The notes: generated by a model from the letters alone, not told the origin. Shown: positions 41,674 to 50,276, counted from the first letter of the stretch. The stretch is DNA of 64,000 nt from Spectribacter acetivorans (GCF_031846305.1 NZ_JAVRHY010000002.1:124001-188000), one strand, 5' to 3'. Numbers and translations: made by a program.

Positions 41674-42966
41674 ATGAACAGAACCGAGCAGATCCAGGCG
41701 ATCGAAAAGGAGTGGGCGGAAAGCCCGCGCTGGAAGAATGTGAAGCGCACCTACAGCGCCGAGGACGTGGTGCGGCTGCGTGGCTCCGTGGTGCCCGAAG
41801 CCACCTACGCGCGCAACGGGGCGGAAAAGCTCTGGAAGCTCGTGAATGAGGAAGACTACGTCAACTGCCTCGGCGCCCTGACGGGCGGCCAGGCGCTGCA
41901 GCAGGTCAAGGCCGGCGTCAAGGCGATCTACCTGTCCGGCTGGCAGGTTGCCGCCGACGCCAACACCGGTGAGACCATGTATCCGGACCAGTCGCTGTAC
42001 CCGGTCAACTCGGTGCCGACGGTGGTCAGCCGCATCAACAACGCCTTCGCCCGCGCGGACCAGATCCAGTGGGGCAAGGGCGTGAACCCGGGTGATGCCG
42101 AGTTCATCGACTACTTCGCGCCGGTCGTGGCCGACGCCGAGGCCGGTTTCGGCGGCGTGCTCAACGCCTACGAACTGATGAAGGGCATGATCGAGGCGGG
42201 CGCCGCCGGCGTGCACTTCGAGGACCAGCTGGCCTCCGTGAAGAAGTGCGGCCATATGGGCGGCAAGGTGCTGGTGCCGAGCCAGGAAGCCGTGCAGAAG
42301 CTGGTTGCCGCACGTCTGGCCGCCGACGTGATGGGTACGCCCACCATCGTGCTGGCCCGCACCGACGCCAATGCCGCCGATCTGCTGACCTCCGATGTCG
42401 ACGATTACGACAAGGAGTTCATCACCGGCGAGCGCACCGCGGAAGGCTTCTACCGCACCCGCGCTGGCATCGATCAGGCCATCAGCCGCGGTCTGGCCTA
42501 CGCGCCGTTCGCCGACATGGTGTGGTGTGAAACCGCTGTGCCGGATCTGGACGAGGCCAAGAAGTTCGCCGAGGCCCTGCATGCCGAGTACCCCGAACAG
42601 CTGCTGGCCTACAACTGTTCGCCGTCGTTCAACTGGAAGAAGAACCTGGACGACGCCACCATCGCCAAGTTCCAGCGCGAGCTGGGTGCGATGGGCTACA
42701 AGTACCAGTTCATCACCCTCGCCGGTATTCACAACATGTGGTACAACATGTTCGATCTGGCGCAGAACTACGTGAAGGACGGCATGACCGCCTACGTGAA
42801 CATGGTTCAGGAGCCGGAATTCGCCGCCAAGGATCGCGGCTACACCTTCTCCAGCCATCAGCAGGAAGTGGGCACGGGCTACTTCGACGACGTCACCAAC
42901 GTGATCCAGGGCGGCGTGTCCAGCGTGACCGCCCTGACCGGTTCGACCGAGGAAGCCCAGTTCTAG
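41674..42966 (+). CDS. aceA: isocitrate lyase
   Basis: Splits isocitrate to succinate and glyoxylate in the glyoxylate shunt, needed for growth on acetate or fatty acids, which fits the fadE genes nearby. The 430-residue sequence has the catalytic motif KKCGHMGGKVL with the active-site Cys, the FADMVWCETAVPDLDEAKKFAE segment and the SPSFNWKKNL region. ATG 41674 follows a 239 bp gap with a promoter. malate synthase is not in the window. A strong terminator follows. Confidence 0.97.
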   Translation: MNRTEQIQAIEKEWAESPRWKNVKRTYSAEDVVRLRGSVVPEATYARNGAEKLWKLVNEEDYVNCLGALTGGQALQQVKAGVKAIYLSGWQVAADANTGETMYPDQSLYPVNSVPTVVSRINNAFARADQIQWGKGVNPGDAEFIDYFAPVVADAEAGFGGVLNAYELMKGMIEAGAAGVHFEDQLASVKKCGHMGGKVLVPSQEAVQKLVAARLAADVMGTPTIVLARTDANAADLLTSDVDDYDKEFITGERTAEGFYRTRAGIDQAISRGLAYAPFADMVWCETAVPDLDEAKKFAEALHAEYPEQLLAYNCSPSFNWKKNLDDATIAKFQRELGAMGYKYQFITLAGIHNMWYNMFDLAQNYVKDGMTAYVNMVQEPEFAAKDRGYTFSSHQQEVGTGYFDDVTNVIQGGVSSVTALTGSTEEAQF

Positions 42967-42994
42967 GCAACCCGCGTCCAACCGCGTGACATCG

Positions 42995-43025
42995 AGGCCC
43001 GGCGGCAACCCCGTCGGGCCTTTTT
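42995..43025 (+). terminator. intrinsic terminator of aceA
   Basis: AGGCCCGGCGG pairs with CCGTCGGGCCT over 11 bp with one G-T, 5-base loop CAACC, followed by TTTTT at 43021-43025. Confidence 0.93.
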
Positions 43026-43153
43026 CGTTTGGTTTCGGCGGGCACGCATTTGCCAGGGCGGGCTGGGCAATTTCGTGTTCCGGTCGATAACCGGTCGGAC
43101 CGACCGGGTCATCCGGTTTACAATGCGACGAGAGGTTTCGTCGGGGACACGCC

Positions 43154-43810
43154 ATGATTCGATTGCTGCTCGTGGACGACCACCACCTGGTAAGGGGCGG
43201 GATGCTGAGCCTGCTGTCCGAGGAATCGGATTTCGAGGTGGTCGGGGAGGCCGGCAACGGGGAAGACGCGCTGCGCCTGGCCCGTGAACTGGCCCCGGAC
43301 GTGGTGCTCATGGATATCAACATGCCGGGCATGGGGGGTATCGAGGCCACCCGTCGGCTGCTGTCGTCGCACCCGGCGATGAAGGTCATCGCGGTATCGA
43401 TGTACCAGGACGAACCCTATCCCTCGCGCCTGCTCGAGGCGGGTGCCATGGGCTATCTGTCCAAGGATAGTGCCGCCGCCGAGGTGGTGGCGGCCGTGCG
43501 CCAGGTTCACGCGGGCAAGAGCTATGTGGCCCCCAGCATCGCCAGTCAGCTGGCGGTATCGCTGATCAAGGGCAGCGGCGGATCGCCGTTCGACCAGCTC
43601 TCCCAGCGCGAAATGCAGGTGGTACTGATGGTCACGCGGGGTACCAGTACCCAGGCCATCTCCGACAGCCTGTGCCTGTCGCCGAAGACGGTCAGCACCT
43701 ATCGCTACCGCGTGTTCGAAAAGCTCGGCGTGTCGAACGATGTTGAACTCACGCGCATGGCCATGCGGTACGGCCTGCTCGAGGACCGTTCCGACGCCGC
43801 CAGCGCCTGA
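43154..43810 (+). CDS. gacA: response regulator, GacA/UvrY type
   Basis: A LuxR/FixJ-type DNA-binding response regulator of 218 residues. The receiver domain has Asp8/Asp9, the phosphoacceptor Asp54 in VVLMDINMPGM and Lys105-like KD in YLSKDS. The C-terminal helix-turn-helix reads LSQREMQVVLMVTRGTSTQAISDSLCLSPKTVSTYRYRVFEKL. Its position before uvrC and pgsA is the standard gacA/uvrY context, which together with sequence supports the assignment. In that system the partner kinase (BarA/GacS) activates small RNAs that antagonise CsrA; the kinase is not here. Confidence 0.93.
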   Translation: MIRLLLVDDHHLVRGGMLSLLSEESDFEVVGEAGNGEDALRLARELAPDVVLMDINMPGMGGIEATRRLLSSHPAMKVIAVSMYQDEPYPSRLLEAGAMGYLSKDSAAAEVVAAVRQVHAGKSYVAPSIASQLAVSLIKGSGGSPFDQLSQREMQVVLMVTRGTSTQAISDSLCLSPKTVSTYRYRVFEKLGVSNDVELTRMAMRYGLLEDRSDAASA

Positions 43811-43883
43811 ACGCCGGGTGTGCGCCGCGTTATCGAGCAGTCCTCGCCGCCGGTAAGCCGGCGTGCGCAGTCCTGACGGCCGC

Positions 43884-44507
43884 ATGGCGGCACCCGCGCC
43901 GGATTGCCCGCATTGCCCGCGGCTGGTCGACCTGCGTCGGGAGGTCGCCGGCCGTTATCCCGACTATCACGCCGCGCCGGTGCCGGCTTTCGGGGCGACG
44001 GACGCACGTCTGCTGATTGTGGGTCTGGCGCCGGGTATGCACGGGGCCAACGCCACCGGGCGTCCGTTTACCGGTGACTACGCCGGCGAACTGCTGTACC
44101 GGACGCTGCATGATTTCGGCTTCGCCGACCGGCCGCAGTCCCGCCATCGCAACGACGGTCTGACCCTGCTGGACTGCCGCATTACCAACGCCGTGAAGTG
44201 TCTGCCCCCGGGTAACAAGCCCACTGGCGGCGAGGTGAATGCCTGCAACCCGTTCCTGGCCGCCGAGCTGCGGGCCCCGACGCTGCTGCTGGCGCTGGGC
44301 GGGGTGGCGCACCGGGCGGTGGTACGGGCGCTGGCCCTGCGGCAGAAGGACTGGCCGTTCGGCCACGCCGCCGAGCACCGGTTGCCCGACGACCGGGTAC
44401 TGCTCGACAGCTATCACTGCAGCCGCTACAACACCCAGACCCGCCGGCTGACCGAGCCCATGTTCCGTGCGGTTTTCGCGCGGGCACGTGCCATCCTCGA
44501 GTCGTGA
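43884..44507 (+). CDS. uracil-DNA glycosylase, family 5 (UDGb)
   Basis: Removes uracil and other deaminated bases from DNA. The protein has the motif GLAPGMHGANATGRPFTGD at residues 47-65, the family 5 form in which a usual Asp or Asn is replaced by Ala/Gly-rich sequence, and the second motif YHCSRYNTQT. Four Cys at C8, C11, C107 and C122 form the CxxC...Cx14C pattern of a [4Fe-4S] cluster. The 207-residue length is in range. ATG 43884 is used; GTG 43863 would add seven residues. It is inserted between gacA and uvrC, overlapping the latter by 4 bp (GTGA). Confidence 0.87.
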   Translation: MAAPAPDCPHCPRLVDLRREVAGRYPDYHAAPVPAFGATDARLLIVGLAPGMHGANATGRPFTGDYAGELLYRTLHDFGFADRPQSRHRNDGLTLLDCRITNAVKCLPPGNKPTGGEVNACNPFLAAELRAPTLLLALGGVAHRAVVRALALRQKDWPFGHAAEHRLPDDRVLLDSYHCSRYNTQTRRLTEPMFRAVFARARAILES

Positions 44508-46327
44508 ACGCCGAGACCTTCGATCCTCGCCGCTATGCCGGTCAGCTGACCGCGCGCCCGGGCGTCTACCGGATGATCGATGCCGATGGCGAGGTACTCT
44601 ACGTCGGCAAGGCCAAGAATCTGCGCAAGCGGGTGTCCAGCTACTTCCTGCGGGCCAGCGGCAATCCGCGCATCGAATCGATGCTGGATCAGGTGGCCGA
44701 TATCGAGGTCACCGTCACCCATACCGAAGACGAGGCCCTGCTGCTCGAGTCCACGCTGATCAAGCAGATCCGGCCGCGCTACAACGTCTATCTGCGCGAC
44801 GACAAGAGTTATCCCTACCTGCGAATCACCGGCGATCACAGCTTCCCGCGGGTGACCTTCCATCGGGGGTCGCGCAAGGTCTCCGGACGCCTGTTCGGGC
44901 CGTTTCCCAGTGGTTCCGCCGTGCGCCAGACGATGACCACCATCCACAAGCTGTTCCGGCTGCGTAACTGCGACGATACCTATTTCGCCAATCGCTCCCG
45001 GCCCTGCCTGCAGTATCAGATCAAGCGCTGCTCCGCGCCCTGTGTCGGCTACATCGACGAGGCCAGCTACGCCCGTGACGTCGCCGACGCCGCCGATCTG
45101 CTGGAGGGCCGCAACGAGCGCCTGGTGGCCCGCCTGGTCAAGCAGATGGAAGCCGCGTCCAGCCGGCTGGAATTCGAGCAGGCGGCCGCCACCCGCGAGA
45201 AGATTGCGGCGGTACGGCGGCTGCAGGAGCAGTCCCACGTGGTGGGCGGGAAGGGCGATTTCGACATCATCGTCTGCGCCAGCGGCGGGGGCATCGCCTG
45301 CGCTGTGGTGGTGAGCGTGCGCGGCGGTATGCATCTGGGCCATCAGAGCTTCTACCCGACGCTGCCGGAAGGCACCGAGCCCGCCGAGCTGAGTGAAGCA
45401 TTCATCGGCCAGTACTACCTGGAGCGCAAGCCGCCGCCGGAAATCCTGGTGGGCGTGGAGCCGGTGGATCGGGAGTGGCTGGAACAGAGCCTGGGCGAAC
45501 GGGCCGGCCGAAAGGTGTCGGTGCGCTACCGGCTGCGCGGGCGCCGGGCGCGGCTGCGGGACAATGCCAGCGCCACGCTGGAACAGGCGCTGGAATCGCG
45601 GCTGGCCACGCGGGCCGGGGTTCGCGATCGCCTTATGGCGCTGCAGGAGGCGCTGGCCCTGGCGGCGCCGCCGATGCGCATGGAGTGTTTCGACATCAGC
45701 CATACCGGCGGCGAACGCACGGTGGCCTCGTGCGTGGTGTTCGAGGGCGGGGCGGCAAAGAAAGCGGCCTACCGGCGGTTTAATATCGAGGACATCGAAC
45801 CCGGGGATGATTACGCCGCCATGCGCCAGGCACTGGAACGGCGGTTTCGCCGGCTCAAGCGTGGCGAGGCGCCGATGCCGGATCTGCTGCTGATCGATGG
45901 GGGCAAGGGACAATTGACACAGGCGGAAACGGTTCTGCAGGAACTTGAACTGGCGGATGTGCCGGTGGTGGCGGTGGCCAAGGGCAGCGAACGCAAGGCC
46001 GGGCGGGAACAGCTGTTTTTGCCGCGGCAGAGCCAGCCTCATATACTCCCGCCCAACTCCCCGGCCCTCCATCTGATTCAGCAGATTCGCGATGAAGCGC
46101 ATCGCTTCGCCGTGGCCGGCCATCGCGGCCGCCGCGACAAGGCGCGCCAGCAGTCGCCGCTGGATCATATCGACGGGCTGGGCCCGGTCCGTCGCAAGCG
46201 GTTGCTGCGTGCCTTCGGCGGGTCGCGCCAGATTGCGCGCGCCGGGGTACGCGACCTGGAGCGCGTGGACGGCATCAGTCGGGCGATGGCACAGCGGATC
46301 TACGAGCATTTTCATCAGTCGGGATAA
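44504..46327 (+). CDS. uvrC: excinuclease ABC subunit C
   Basis: Makes both incisions in nucleotide excision repair. The 607-residue sequence has the N-terminal GIY-YIG domain (RPGVYRMIDADGEVLYVGKAKNLRKRVSSYF), the UVR segment, and the C-terminal endonuclease fold with MECFDISHTGGERTVASCVVF and DLLLIDGGKGQL, plus the helix-hairpin-helix tail (LRAFGGSRQIARAGVRDLERVDGISRAMAQRIYEHF). The start is GTG 44504, overlapping the UDG stop. It is followed by pgsA after 12 bp. Confidence 0.97.
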   Translation: MNAETFDPRRYAGQLTARPGVYRMIDADGEVLYVGKAKNLRKRVSSYFLRASGNPRIESMLDQVADIEVTVTHTEDEALLLESTLIKQIRPRYNVYLRDDKSYPYLRITGDHSFPRVTFHRGSRKVSGRLFGPFPSGSAVRQTMTTIHKLFRLRNCDDTYFANRSRPCLQYQIKRCSAPCVGYIDEASYARDVADAADLLEGRNERLVARLVKQMEAASSRLEFEQAAATREKIAAVRRLQEQSHVVGGKGDFDIIVCASGGGIACAVVVSVRGGMHLGHQSFYPTLPEGTEPAELSEAFIGQYYLERKPPPEILVGVEPVDREWLEQSLGERAGRKVSVRYRLRGRRARLRDNASATLEQALESRLATRAGVRDRLMALQEALALAAPPMRMECFDISHTGGERTVASCVVFEGGAAKKAAYRRFNIEDIEPGDDYAAMRQALERRFRRLKRGEAPMPDLLLIDGGKGQLTQAETVLQELELADVPVVAVAKGSERKAGREQLFLPRQSQPHILPPNSPALHLIQQIRDEAHRFAVAGHRGRRDKARQQSPLDHIDGLGPVRRKRLLRAFGGSRQIARAGVRDLERVDGISRAMAQRIYEHFHQSG

Positions 46328-46339
46328 CGGCGTTTTCGC

Positions 46340-46894
46340 ATGCAACTCAATCTGCCCACATGGCTGACGCTGTTCCGGCTGGTAATGATTCCGGTGGTGG
46401 TCATCGTTCTCTGCCTCAGCTTTCCCGGCCGCGATTACCTGGCCGCCGGCGGTTTTGCCGCGGCGCTGATCACTGACTGGTTCGACGGCTGGCTGGCCCG
46501 GCGCTGGGATCAGGCCTCCGCGTTTGGTGCATTTCTGGACCCGGTGGCGGACAAGCTGCTGGTCTGCGCGCTGCTGGTGATGCTGGTGTTTCACGATCCG
46601 CGTGTGGTGGTAGCGATTCCGGCAGTAATCATCGTGGGGCGCGAGATCACCGTATCCGCGCTTCGCGAGTGGATGGCCGAACTGGGCAAGCGCCAGTCGG
46701 TGGCGGTCGGGTCGCTGGGCAAGTACAAGACCGCAATCCAGATGACGGCGATCCTGGTCATGCTGCTGGATCTGAGCCAGCCGCGGGGGACGCTCTATGC
46801 GGTCGGCCTGGTGCTGCTGGGGATCGCGGCGGCGCTCACCGTGTGGTCGATGGTGGCTTACCTGCGGGCGGCCTGGCCGCATTTGCGCGATTAG
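46340..46894 (+). CDS. pgsA: phosphatidylglycerophosphate synthase
   Basis: Condenses CDP-diacylglycerol with glycerol 3-phosphate on the way to phosphatidylglycerol. Six helices cover the 184-residue chain. The CDP-alcohol phosphotransferase motif is complete: TDWFDGWLARRWDQASAFGAFLDPVADK, i.e. D-G-x2-A-R-x8-G-x3-D-x3-D. The conserved uvrC-pgsA order is retained and a tRNA cluster follows. Confidence 0.96.
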   Translation: MQLNLPTWLTLFRLVMIPVVVIVLCLSFPGRDYLAAGGFAAALITDWFDGWLARRWDQASAFGAFLDPVADKLLVCALLVMLVFHDPRVVVAIPAVIIVGREITVSALREWMAELGKRQSVAVGSLGKYKTAIQMTAILVMLLDLSQPRGTLYAVGLVLLGIAAALTVWSMVAYLRAAWPHLRD

Positions 46895-46909
46895 AGGCTC
46901 AATCGCGCC

Positions 46910-46937
46910 TTGACACGTGCGCTGCACGCCCTAGAAT
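46910..46937 (+). promoter_or_regulatory. strong sigma70 promoter of tRNA-Gly
   Basis: TTGACA (perfect -35) and TAGAAT with a 16 bp spacer, ending 14 bases before the tRNA. It overlaps the region just after pgsA. Confidence 0.85.
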
Positions 46938-46951
46938 ACGCGGCGAATAAG

Positions 46952-47026
46952 GCGGGAATAGCTCAGTGGTAGAGCACAACCTTGCCAAGGTTGGGGTCGC
47001 GAGTTCGAATCTCGTTTCCCGCTCCA
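46952..47026 (+). tRNA. tRNA-Gly (GCC)
   Basis: Acceptor GCGGGAA with TTCCCGC, D arm GCTCAGTGGTAGAGC, anticodon stem CAACC-GGTTG with loop TTGCCAA (anticodon GCC), T arm with TTCGAAT, and encoded CCA. 75 nt with CCA. Confidence 0.97.
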
Positions 47027-47059
47027 GTTTGCAATGCGACTGCAGCGATCAAGCCTCGT

Positions 47060-47079
47060 CCCGACGGTCGGGGCTTTTT
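47060..47079 (+). terminator. terminator after tRNA-Gly
   Basis: CCCGA and TCGGG with a CGG loop, followed by GGC and TTTTT. It is short but followed by five T, and additional AGC/GCT pairing at the base is possible through a bulge. Confidence 0.65.
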
Positions 47080-47123
47080 CGTTGGTGCTGGTGGCATACG
47101 CTTGTATCCAGTGGTCGCAATAG

Positions 47124-47159
47124 ACGAAGACTGCCGACTTTGGCCTGGTGGCAGAGTGG
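47124..47159 (+). pseudogene. truncated copy of the 5' part of tRNA-Cys
   Basis: The 36 bases at 47124-47159 repeat those at 47298-47333 with only three adjacent mismatches; the last 18, GGCCTGGTGGCAGAGTGG, are identical to the 5' end of the functional tRNA-Cys at 47316. After it the sequence diverges (GTGAGCC), so the anticodon and T arms are missing. It cannot make a tRNA. Two copies 174 bp apart look like a partial duplication. Confidence 0.75.
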
Positions 47160-47174
47160 GTGAGCCGGAACCAG

Positions 47175-47224
47175 ACGAATCACCGATTCGTCCCGGCGAA
47201 CGCCCGCGGCAGGACGCCGCGGGC
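47175..47224 (+). terminator. hairpins between the tRNA-Cys fragment and tRNA-Cys
   Basis: ACGAATC-ACC-GATTCGT at 47175-47191, then GCCCGCGGC-AGGAC-GCCGCGGGC at 47202-47224 (9 bp perfect stem) followed by CGGGTTTCTT. The second can work as a terminator. The surrounding 289 bp between tRNA-Gly and tRNA-Cys contains no gene. Confidence 0.5.
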
Positions 47225-47315
47225 CGGGTTTCTTGGTGAGACCAAGATGGTCGAACCTAGAAACTGCGCGCCGCGATTGACCGGTCGACAGCGTATAACG
47301 AAGATGACCGACTTT

Positions 47316-47389
47316 GGCCTGGTGGCAGAGTGGTGATGCAGCGGCCTGCAAAGCCGCGTACCTCGGTTCGATTCCGGGCCAGGCCTCCA
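47316..47389 (+). tRNA. tRNA-Cys (GCA)
   Basis: Acceptor GGCCTGG with CCAGGCC, anticodon stem GCGGC-GCCGC with loop CTGCAAA (anticodon GCA), T loop TTCGATT, encoded CCA. 74 nt. Confidence 0.97.
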
Positions 47390-47460
47390 CCTTTTCCTTG
47401 CCGTTTCCCCGCGGCCCCGTCGCGCCACCACCGGCGCGGCCTGCGCTAGACTATCGGCAC

Positions 47461-47547
47461 GCCCAGGTGGCGAAACCGGTAAACGCTGCGGACTTAAAAT
47501 CCGCTGGTAGCAATACCTTGTGGGTTCGAGTCCCACCCTGGGCACCA
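47461..47547 (+). tRNA. tRNA-Leu (UAA)
   Basis: Acceptor GCCCAGG with CCTGGGC, anticodon stem GCGGA-TCCGC with loop CTTAAAA (anticodon TAA), a long variable arm TGGTAGCAATACCTTG as expected for class II tRNA-Leu, T loop TTCGAGT, encoded ACCA. 87 nt. Confidence 0.97.
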
Positions 47548-47612
47548 AGGCATGGGGCGGTCGCCCGCGCTGGTGTCGCATCCACCGCCTGTCATTGCAG
47601 GGAAGCCTCGAT

Positions 47613-48233
47613 TTGACGCAATCCAGTGCAGGACTGACCGTGCAATCGCTGGCCTGCGCGCGTGGCCGCCGGATACTGTTCGAGCAGCTCGATGTGACGC
47701 TGGCCCCGGGCGAGGCGGTGCGAGTAACCGGTGATAACGGTCGCGGCAAGACCACCTTGCTGCGGACGTTGGCGGGGCTGCGTCTGCCTCATGCGGGCCG
47801 GGTGTGCTGGGATGGCCACGACGTGCATACCGGGGACGCCTTCACCGACGGTGACCTGCTGTATCTGGGCCATGAGAACGCCCTCAATCCGGACCTCACG
47901 GCGGTGGAAAATCTGACCGCGTTGCGGACGCTGCACGGACGCCAGGGCGACATTCGGGCGGGGCTGCGGCGCTTCGGGGTGGATACGATCGGTGACCGCC
48001 CCTGTCGGACGCTGTCGGCCGGCCAGCGCCGGCGCAGCGCGCTGGCGCGGCTGTGTCTGGAAGGCGCAAGGTTGTGGTTGCTTGATGAGCCCGCCGCGGC
48101 GCTGGACGCGGCGGCCCGGCAGGTGCTCGGCGACGTGATCGGTGCGCACGTGGCGGCAGGCGGGCTGGTCCTGTTCACCACCCATGAAGCGCTGGATATC
48201 CCGCAAACTCCGGTTCGATCGCTGACGCTGTGA
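47613..48233 (+). CDS. ccmA: heme exporter ATP-binding protein CcmA
   Basis: ATPase of the CcmABCD complex that releases holo-CcmE during cytochrome c maturation. The 206-residue protein has Walker A GDNGRGKTT, signature TLSAGQRRRSALARL and Walker B LWLLDEPAAALD. The start is TTG 47613 with AGGGAAG about 9 bases upstream; GTG 47640 would cut nine variable residues. It begins 65 bp after tRNA-Leu and is the first gene of an unbroken ccmABCDEFGHI operon. Confidence 0.95.
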   Translation: MTQSSAGLTVQSLACARGRRILFEQLDVTLAPGEAVRVTGDNGRGKTTLLRTLAGLRLPHAGRVCWDGHDVHTGDAFTDGDLLYLGHENALNPDLTAVENLTALRTLHGRQGDIRAGLRRFGVDTIGDRPCRTLSAGQRRRSALARLCLEGARLWLLDEPAAALDAAARQVLGDVIGAHVAAGGLVLFTTHEALDIPQTPVRSLTL

Positions 48234-48895
48234 GCGGCTTTCTGGCCATGCTCCGGCGCGATCTGCTGCTGCTGGCACGCCAGCGCGGCGAGGCGGTGCA
48301 TCACGTGCTGTTCTTTCTGCTGCTGGTGGCGTTGTTTCCGCTGGGCACGCGTCCGGCGCCCGATCTGCTGCTGTCGCTGGCCCCGGCGCTCATGTGGATG
48401 GCGGCACTGCTGGCCGCGTTGCTGTCGCTGGACCGCCTGTTCCGCCCCGATCTGGACGACGGCACGCTGGAACAGCTGCTGCTGTCGCGCGAGCCGCTGG
48501 CGCTGCTGGTGCTGGCCAAGGTGGCGGCCTACTGGCTGGGTGGCGGGCTGATCTTCGTGCTGGTTTCGCCGCTGGTGGCCCTGCTCCTGGGGGTACCGGC
48601 ACAGGCCATTCCGGTTATCATGTTGAGTCTGTTGCTGGGGACGCCGGTGCTGGGCCTGATCGGCGCCATCGGTGTAGCGCTGACGCTCGGCCTGCAGAGG
48701 GCCGGCGTGCTGCTGAGCCTGCTGGTGTTCCCGCTCTACGTGCCGGTACTGATTTTCGGGGCCGGCGCCATGCAGGCGGCTATCGAGGGATTGCCTGCCG
48801 CCGGGCCGCTCTACATGCTGGGCGGCCTACTGCTGCTGGCGATATCGCTGGCGCCACTGGCCGCCGCGGCGGCTCTCAGAATCAGTCTGGAGTAG
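48230..48895 (+). CDS. ccmB: heme exporter permease CcmB
   Basis: Six-helix inner membrane subunit of CcmABCD, 221 residues. Family segments are FLAMLRRDLLLLARQRGEAVHHVLFFLLLVALFPLG and DDGTLEQLLLSREPLALLVLAKVAAYWL. GTG 48230 overlaps the ccmA stop by 4 bp (GTGA). Confidence 0.95.
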   Translation: MSGFLAMLRRDLLLLARQRGEAVHHVLFFLLLVALFPLGTRPAPDLLLSLAPALMWMAALLAALLSLDRLFRPDLDDGTLEQLLLSREPLALLVLAKVAAYWLGGGLIFVLVSPLVALLLGVPAQAIPVIMLSLLLGTPVLGLIGAIGVALTLGLQRAGVLLSLLVFPLYVPVLIFGAGAMQAAIEGLPAAGPLYMLGGLLLLAISLAPLAAAAALRISLE

Positions 48896-48925
48896 GTTTC
48901 GCGTGCGCGACTGGATTGCCTGGAC

Positions 48926-49666
48926 ATGCTGATGCGCTGGTTCCATCAACTGGGCTCGCCGCCGTATTTCCAGTCGCTGGCGCGGCGCCTGTCACCCTGG
49001 CTGGCGGTGCCAGCGGTTCTGCTGACCGCCTGGGGCTTCTACGCCGGGCTGGTCCATGCGCCGCCCGACTATCAGCAGGGCGACGCCTTCCGCATCATCT
49101 ACGTGCACGTGCCGGCCGCCTGGCTGTCGCTGTTCGTGTACACCGCGATGGCAGTGGCCGGCGCGGTGGCCCTGGTCTGGCGCATGAAGGTGGCCGAGGC
49201 CTTCGTGATCGCTGCGGCGCCGATCGGCGCAAGCTTTACGTTCCTGGCGCTGGTCACCGGCTCGATCTGGGGCAAGCCCATGTGGGGCACCTGGTGGGTG
49301 TGGGACGCCCGGCTCACCTCCGAACTGATCCTGCTGTTTCTCTATCTCGGGGTGATGGCGCTGGAAAGCGCGATCGAGGAGCCGCGGAGTGCGGCCCGCG
49401 CCGCATCCCTGCTGGCGATTGTGGGCGTAGTGAATGTGCCGATCATCCACTACTCGGTGGAGTGGTGGAATACGCTGCACCAGGGTCCGACGGTGACGCG
49501 CTTCGACGCTCCGGCCATTGAGTGGTCGATGCTGCTGCCATTGCTGGTCAGTGCATTGGGCTTCACGCTGCTGTTCGCGTGGCTGGTGCTGGTGCGCATG
49601 CGGGTGATTCTGCTGCGGCGCGAGGCGGGCTCGCGCTGGGTGCGGGAATGGCTGCAGAACCCATGA
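48926..49666 (+). CDS. ccmC: heme lyase/exporter CcmC
   Basis: Inner membrane protein that attaches heme to CcmE. The tryptophan-rich motif WGKPMWGTWWVWDARLTSELILLFLYLG and conserved His residues in the loops (VHAPPDYQQGDAFRIIYVHVP, NVPIIHYSVEWWNTLHQ) are present over 246 residues with six helices. A 30 bp gap separates it from ccmB. ATG 48926 or 48932 could be the start. Confidence 0.96.
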   Translation: MLMRWFHQLGSPPYFQSLARRLSPWLAVPAVLLTAWGFYAGLVHAPPDYQQGDAFRIIYVHVPAAWLSLFVYTAMAVAGAVALVWRMKVAEAFVIAAAPIGASFTFLALVTGSIWGKPMWGTWWVWDARLTSELILLFLYLGVMALESAIEEPRSAARAASLLAIVGVVNVPIIHYSVEWWNTLHQGPTVTRFDAPAIEWSMLLPLLVSALGFTLLFAWLVLVRMRVILLRREAGSRWVREWLQNP

Positions 49667-49815
49667 GTGATTGGTGGTCGATGGGCGGGTATGCCGCCTA
49701 CGTGTGGAGCAGTTTCGGCATTGCCGCGGTCGTACTGGTGTGGAACATGGTCTGGCCCTACGTACAGTTGCGGCAGCTGCGCCGACGGCTGCGCCAGGAG
49801 GAGAAACAGGTTTGA
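49663..49815 (+). CDS. ccmD: heme exporter protein CcmD
   Basis: A 50-residue single-helix protein: MSDWWSMGGYAAYVWSSFGIAAVVL, then a basic tail QLRRRLRQEEKQV. It matches CcmD in size, in the GYAAYVW motif and in position. It overlaps ccmC by 4 bp and ccmE by 4 bp (TTGA). Confidence 0.95.
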   Translation: MSDWWSMGGYAAYVWSSFGIAAVVLVWNMVWPYVQLRQLRRRLRQEEKQV

Positions 49816-50276
49816 CCCCGAAAAGACGCCGGCGATTGACGCTGGTGGGGCTGTTGCTGCTGGGTATCGGCGGCGCGGTTGCCCTGATGCTCACTGCATT
49901 CAACGAGAACCTGATGTATTTCTATCAGCCCAGCATGGTGGCTGCCGGCGAAGCGCCCCAGGGGGCGCGATTCCGTATCGGGGGCCTGGTGGAAACGGGC
50001 AGTGTGGAACGGGCCGAGGACGGCCTGCTGGTGAATTTCACCCTGGCCGATTGCGATGCCGCGGTGCCAGTGCGCTATCGGGGTATCCTGCCTGACCTGT
50101 TCCGCGAGGGGCAGGGCATCGTCGCCTACGGGCAACTGGATGAGCAGGGCGTGTTTGCCGCCGACGAGGTGCTGGCCAAGCACGACGAAAATTATATGTC
50201 GCCGGAAGTGGAGGAGGCCCTGAGCAAGCCGGACGGCCAGTCCTGCATGCCGGCCAGCATGGGAGCCGCGCTGTGA
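49812..50276 (+). CDS. ccmE: heme chaperone CcmE
   Basis: Periplasmic heme chaperone with an N-terminal anchor helix, 154 residues. The heme-binding motif is LAKHDENYMSPEV, where the His binds heme covalently and Tyr follows four residues later. The rest is an OB-fold. The start is TTG 49812, overlapping the ccmD stop. GTG would not fit. The C-terminal tail is Met- and Ser-rich and variable. Confidence 0.96.
   Translation: MTPKRRRRLTLVGLLLLGIGGAVALMLTAFNENLMYFYQPSMVAAGEAPQGARFRIGGLVETGSVERAEDGLLVNFTLADCDAAVPVRYRGILPDLFREGQGIVAYGQLDEQGVFAADEVLAKHDENYMSPEVEEALSKPDGQSCMPASMGAAL

Noticed and set aside
44426..46927. 833-codon open frame antisense to uvrC and pgsA
   Set aside because: Shadow of recognisable genes on the other strand; no ribosome binding site or family similarity.
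47148..47336. Short open frames between tRNA-Gly and tRNA-Cys
   Set aside because: They run through tRNA-like and hairpin sequence and have no coding character.
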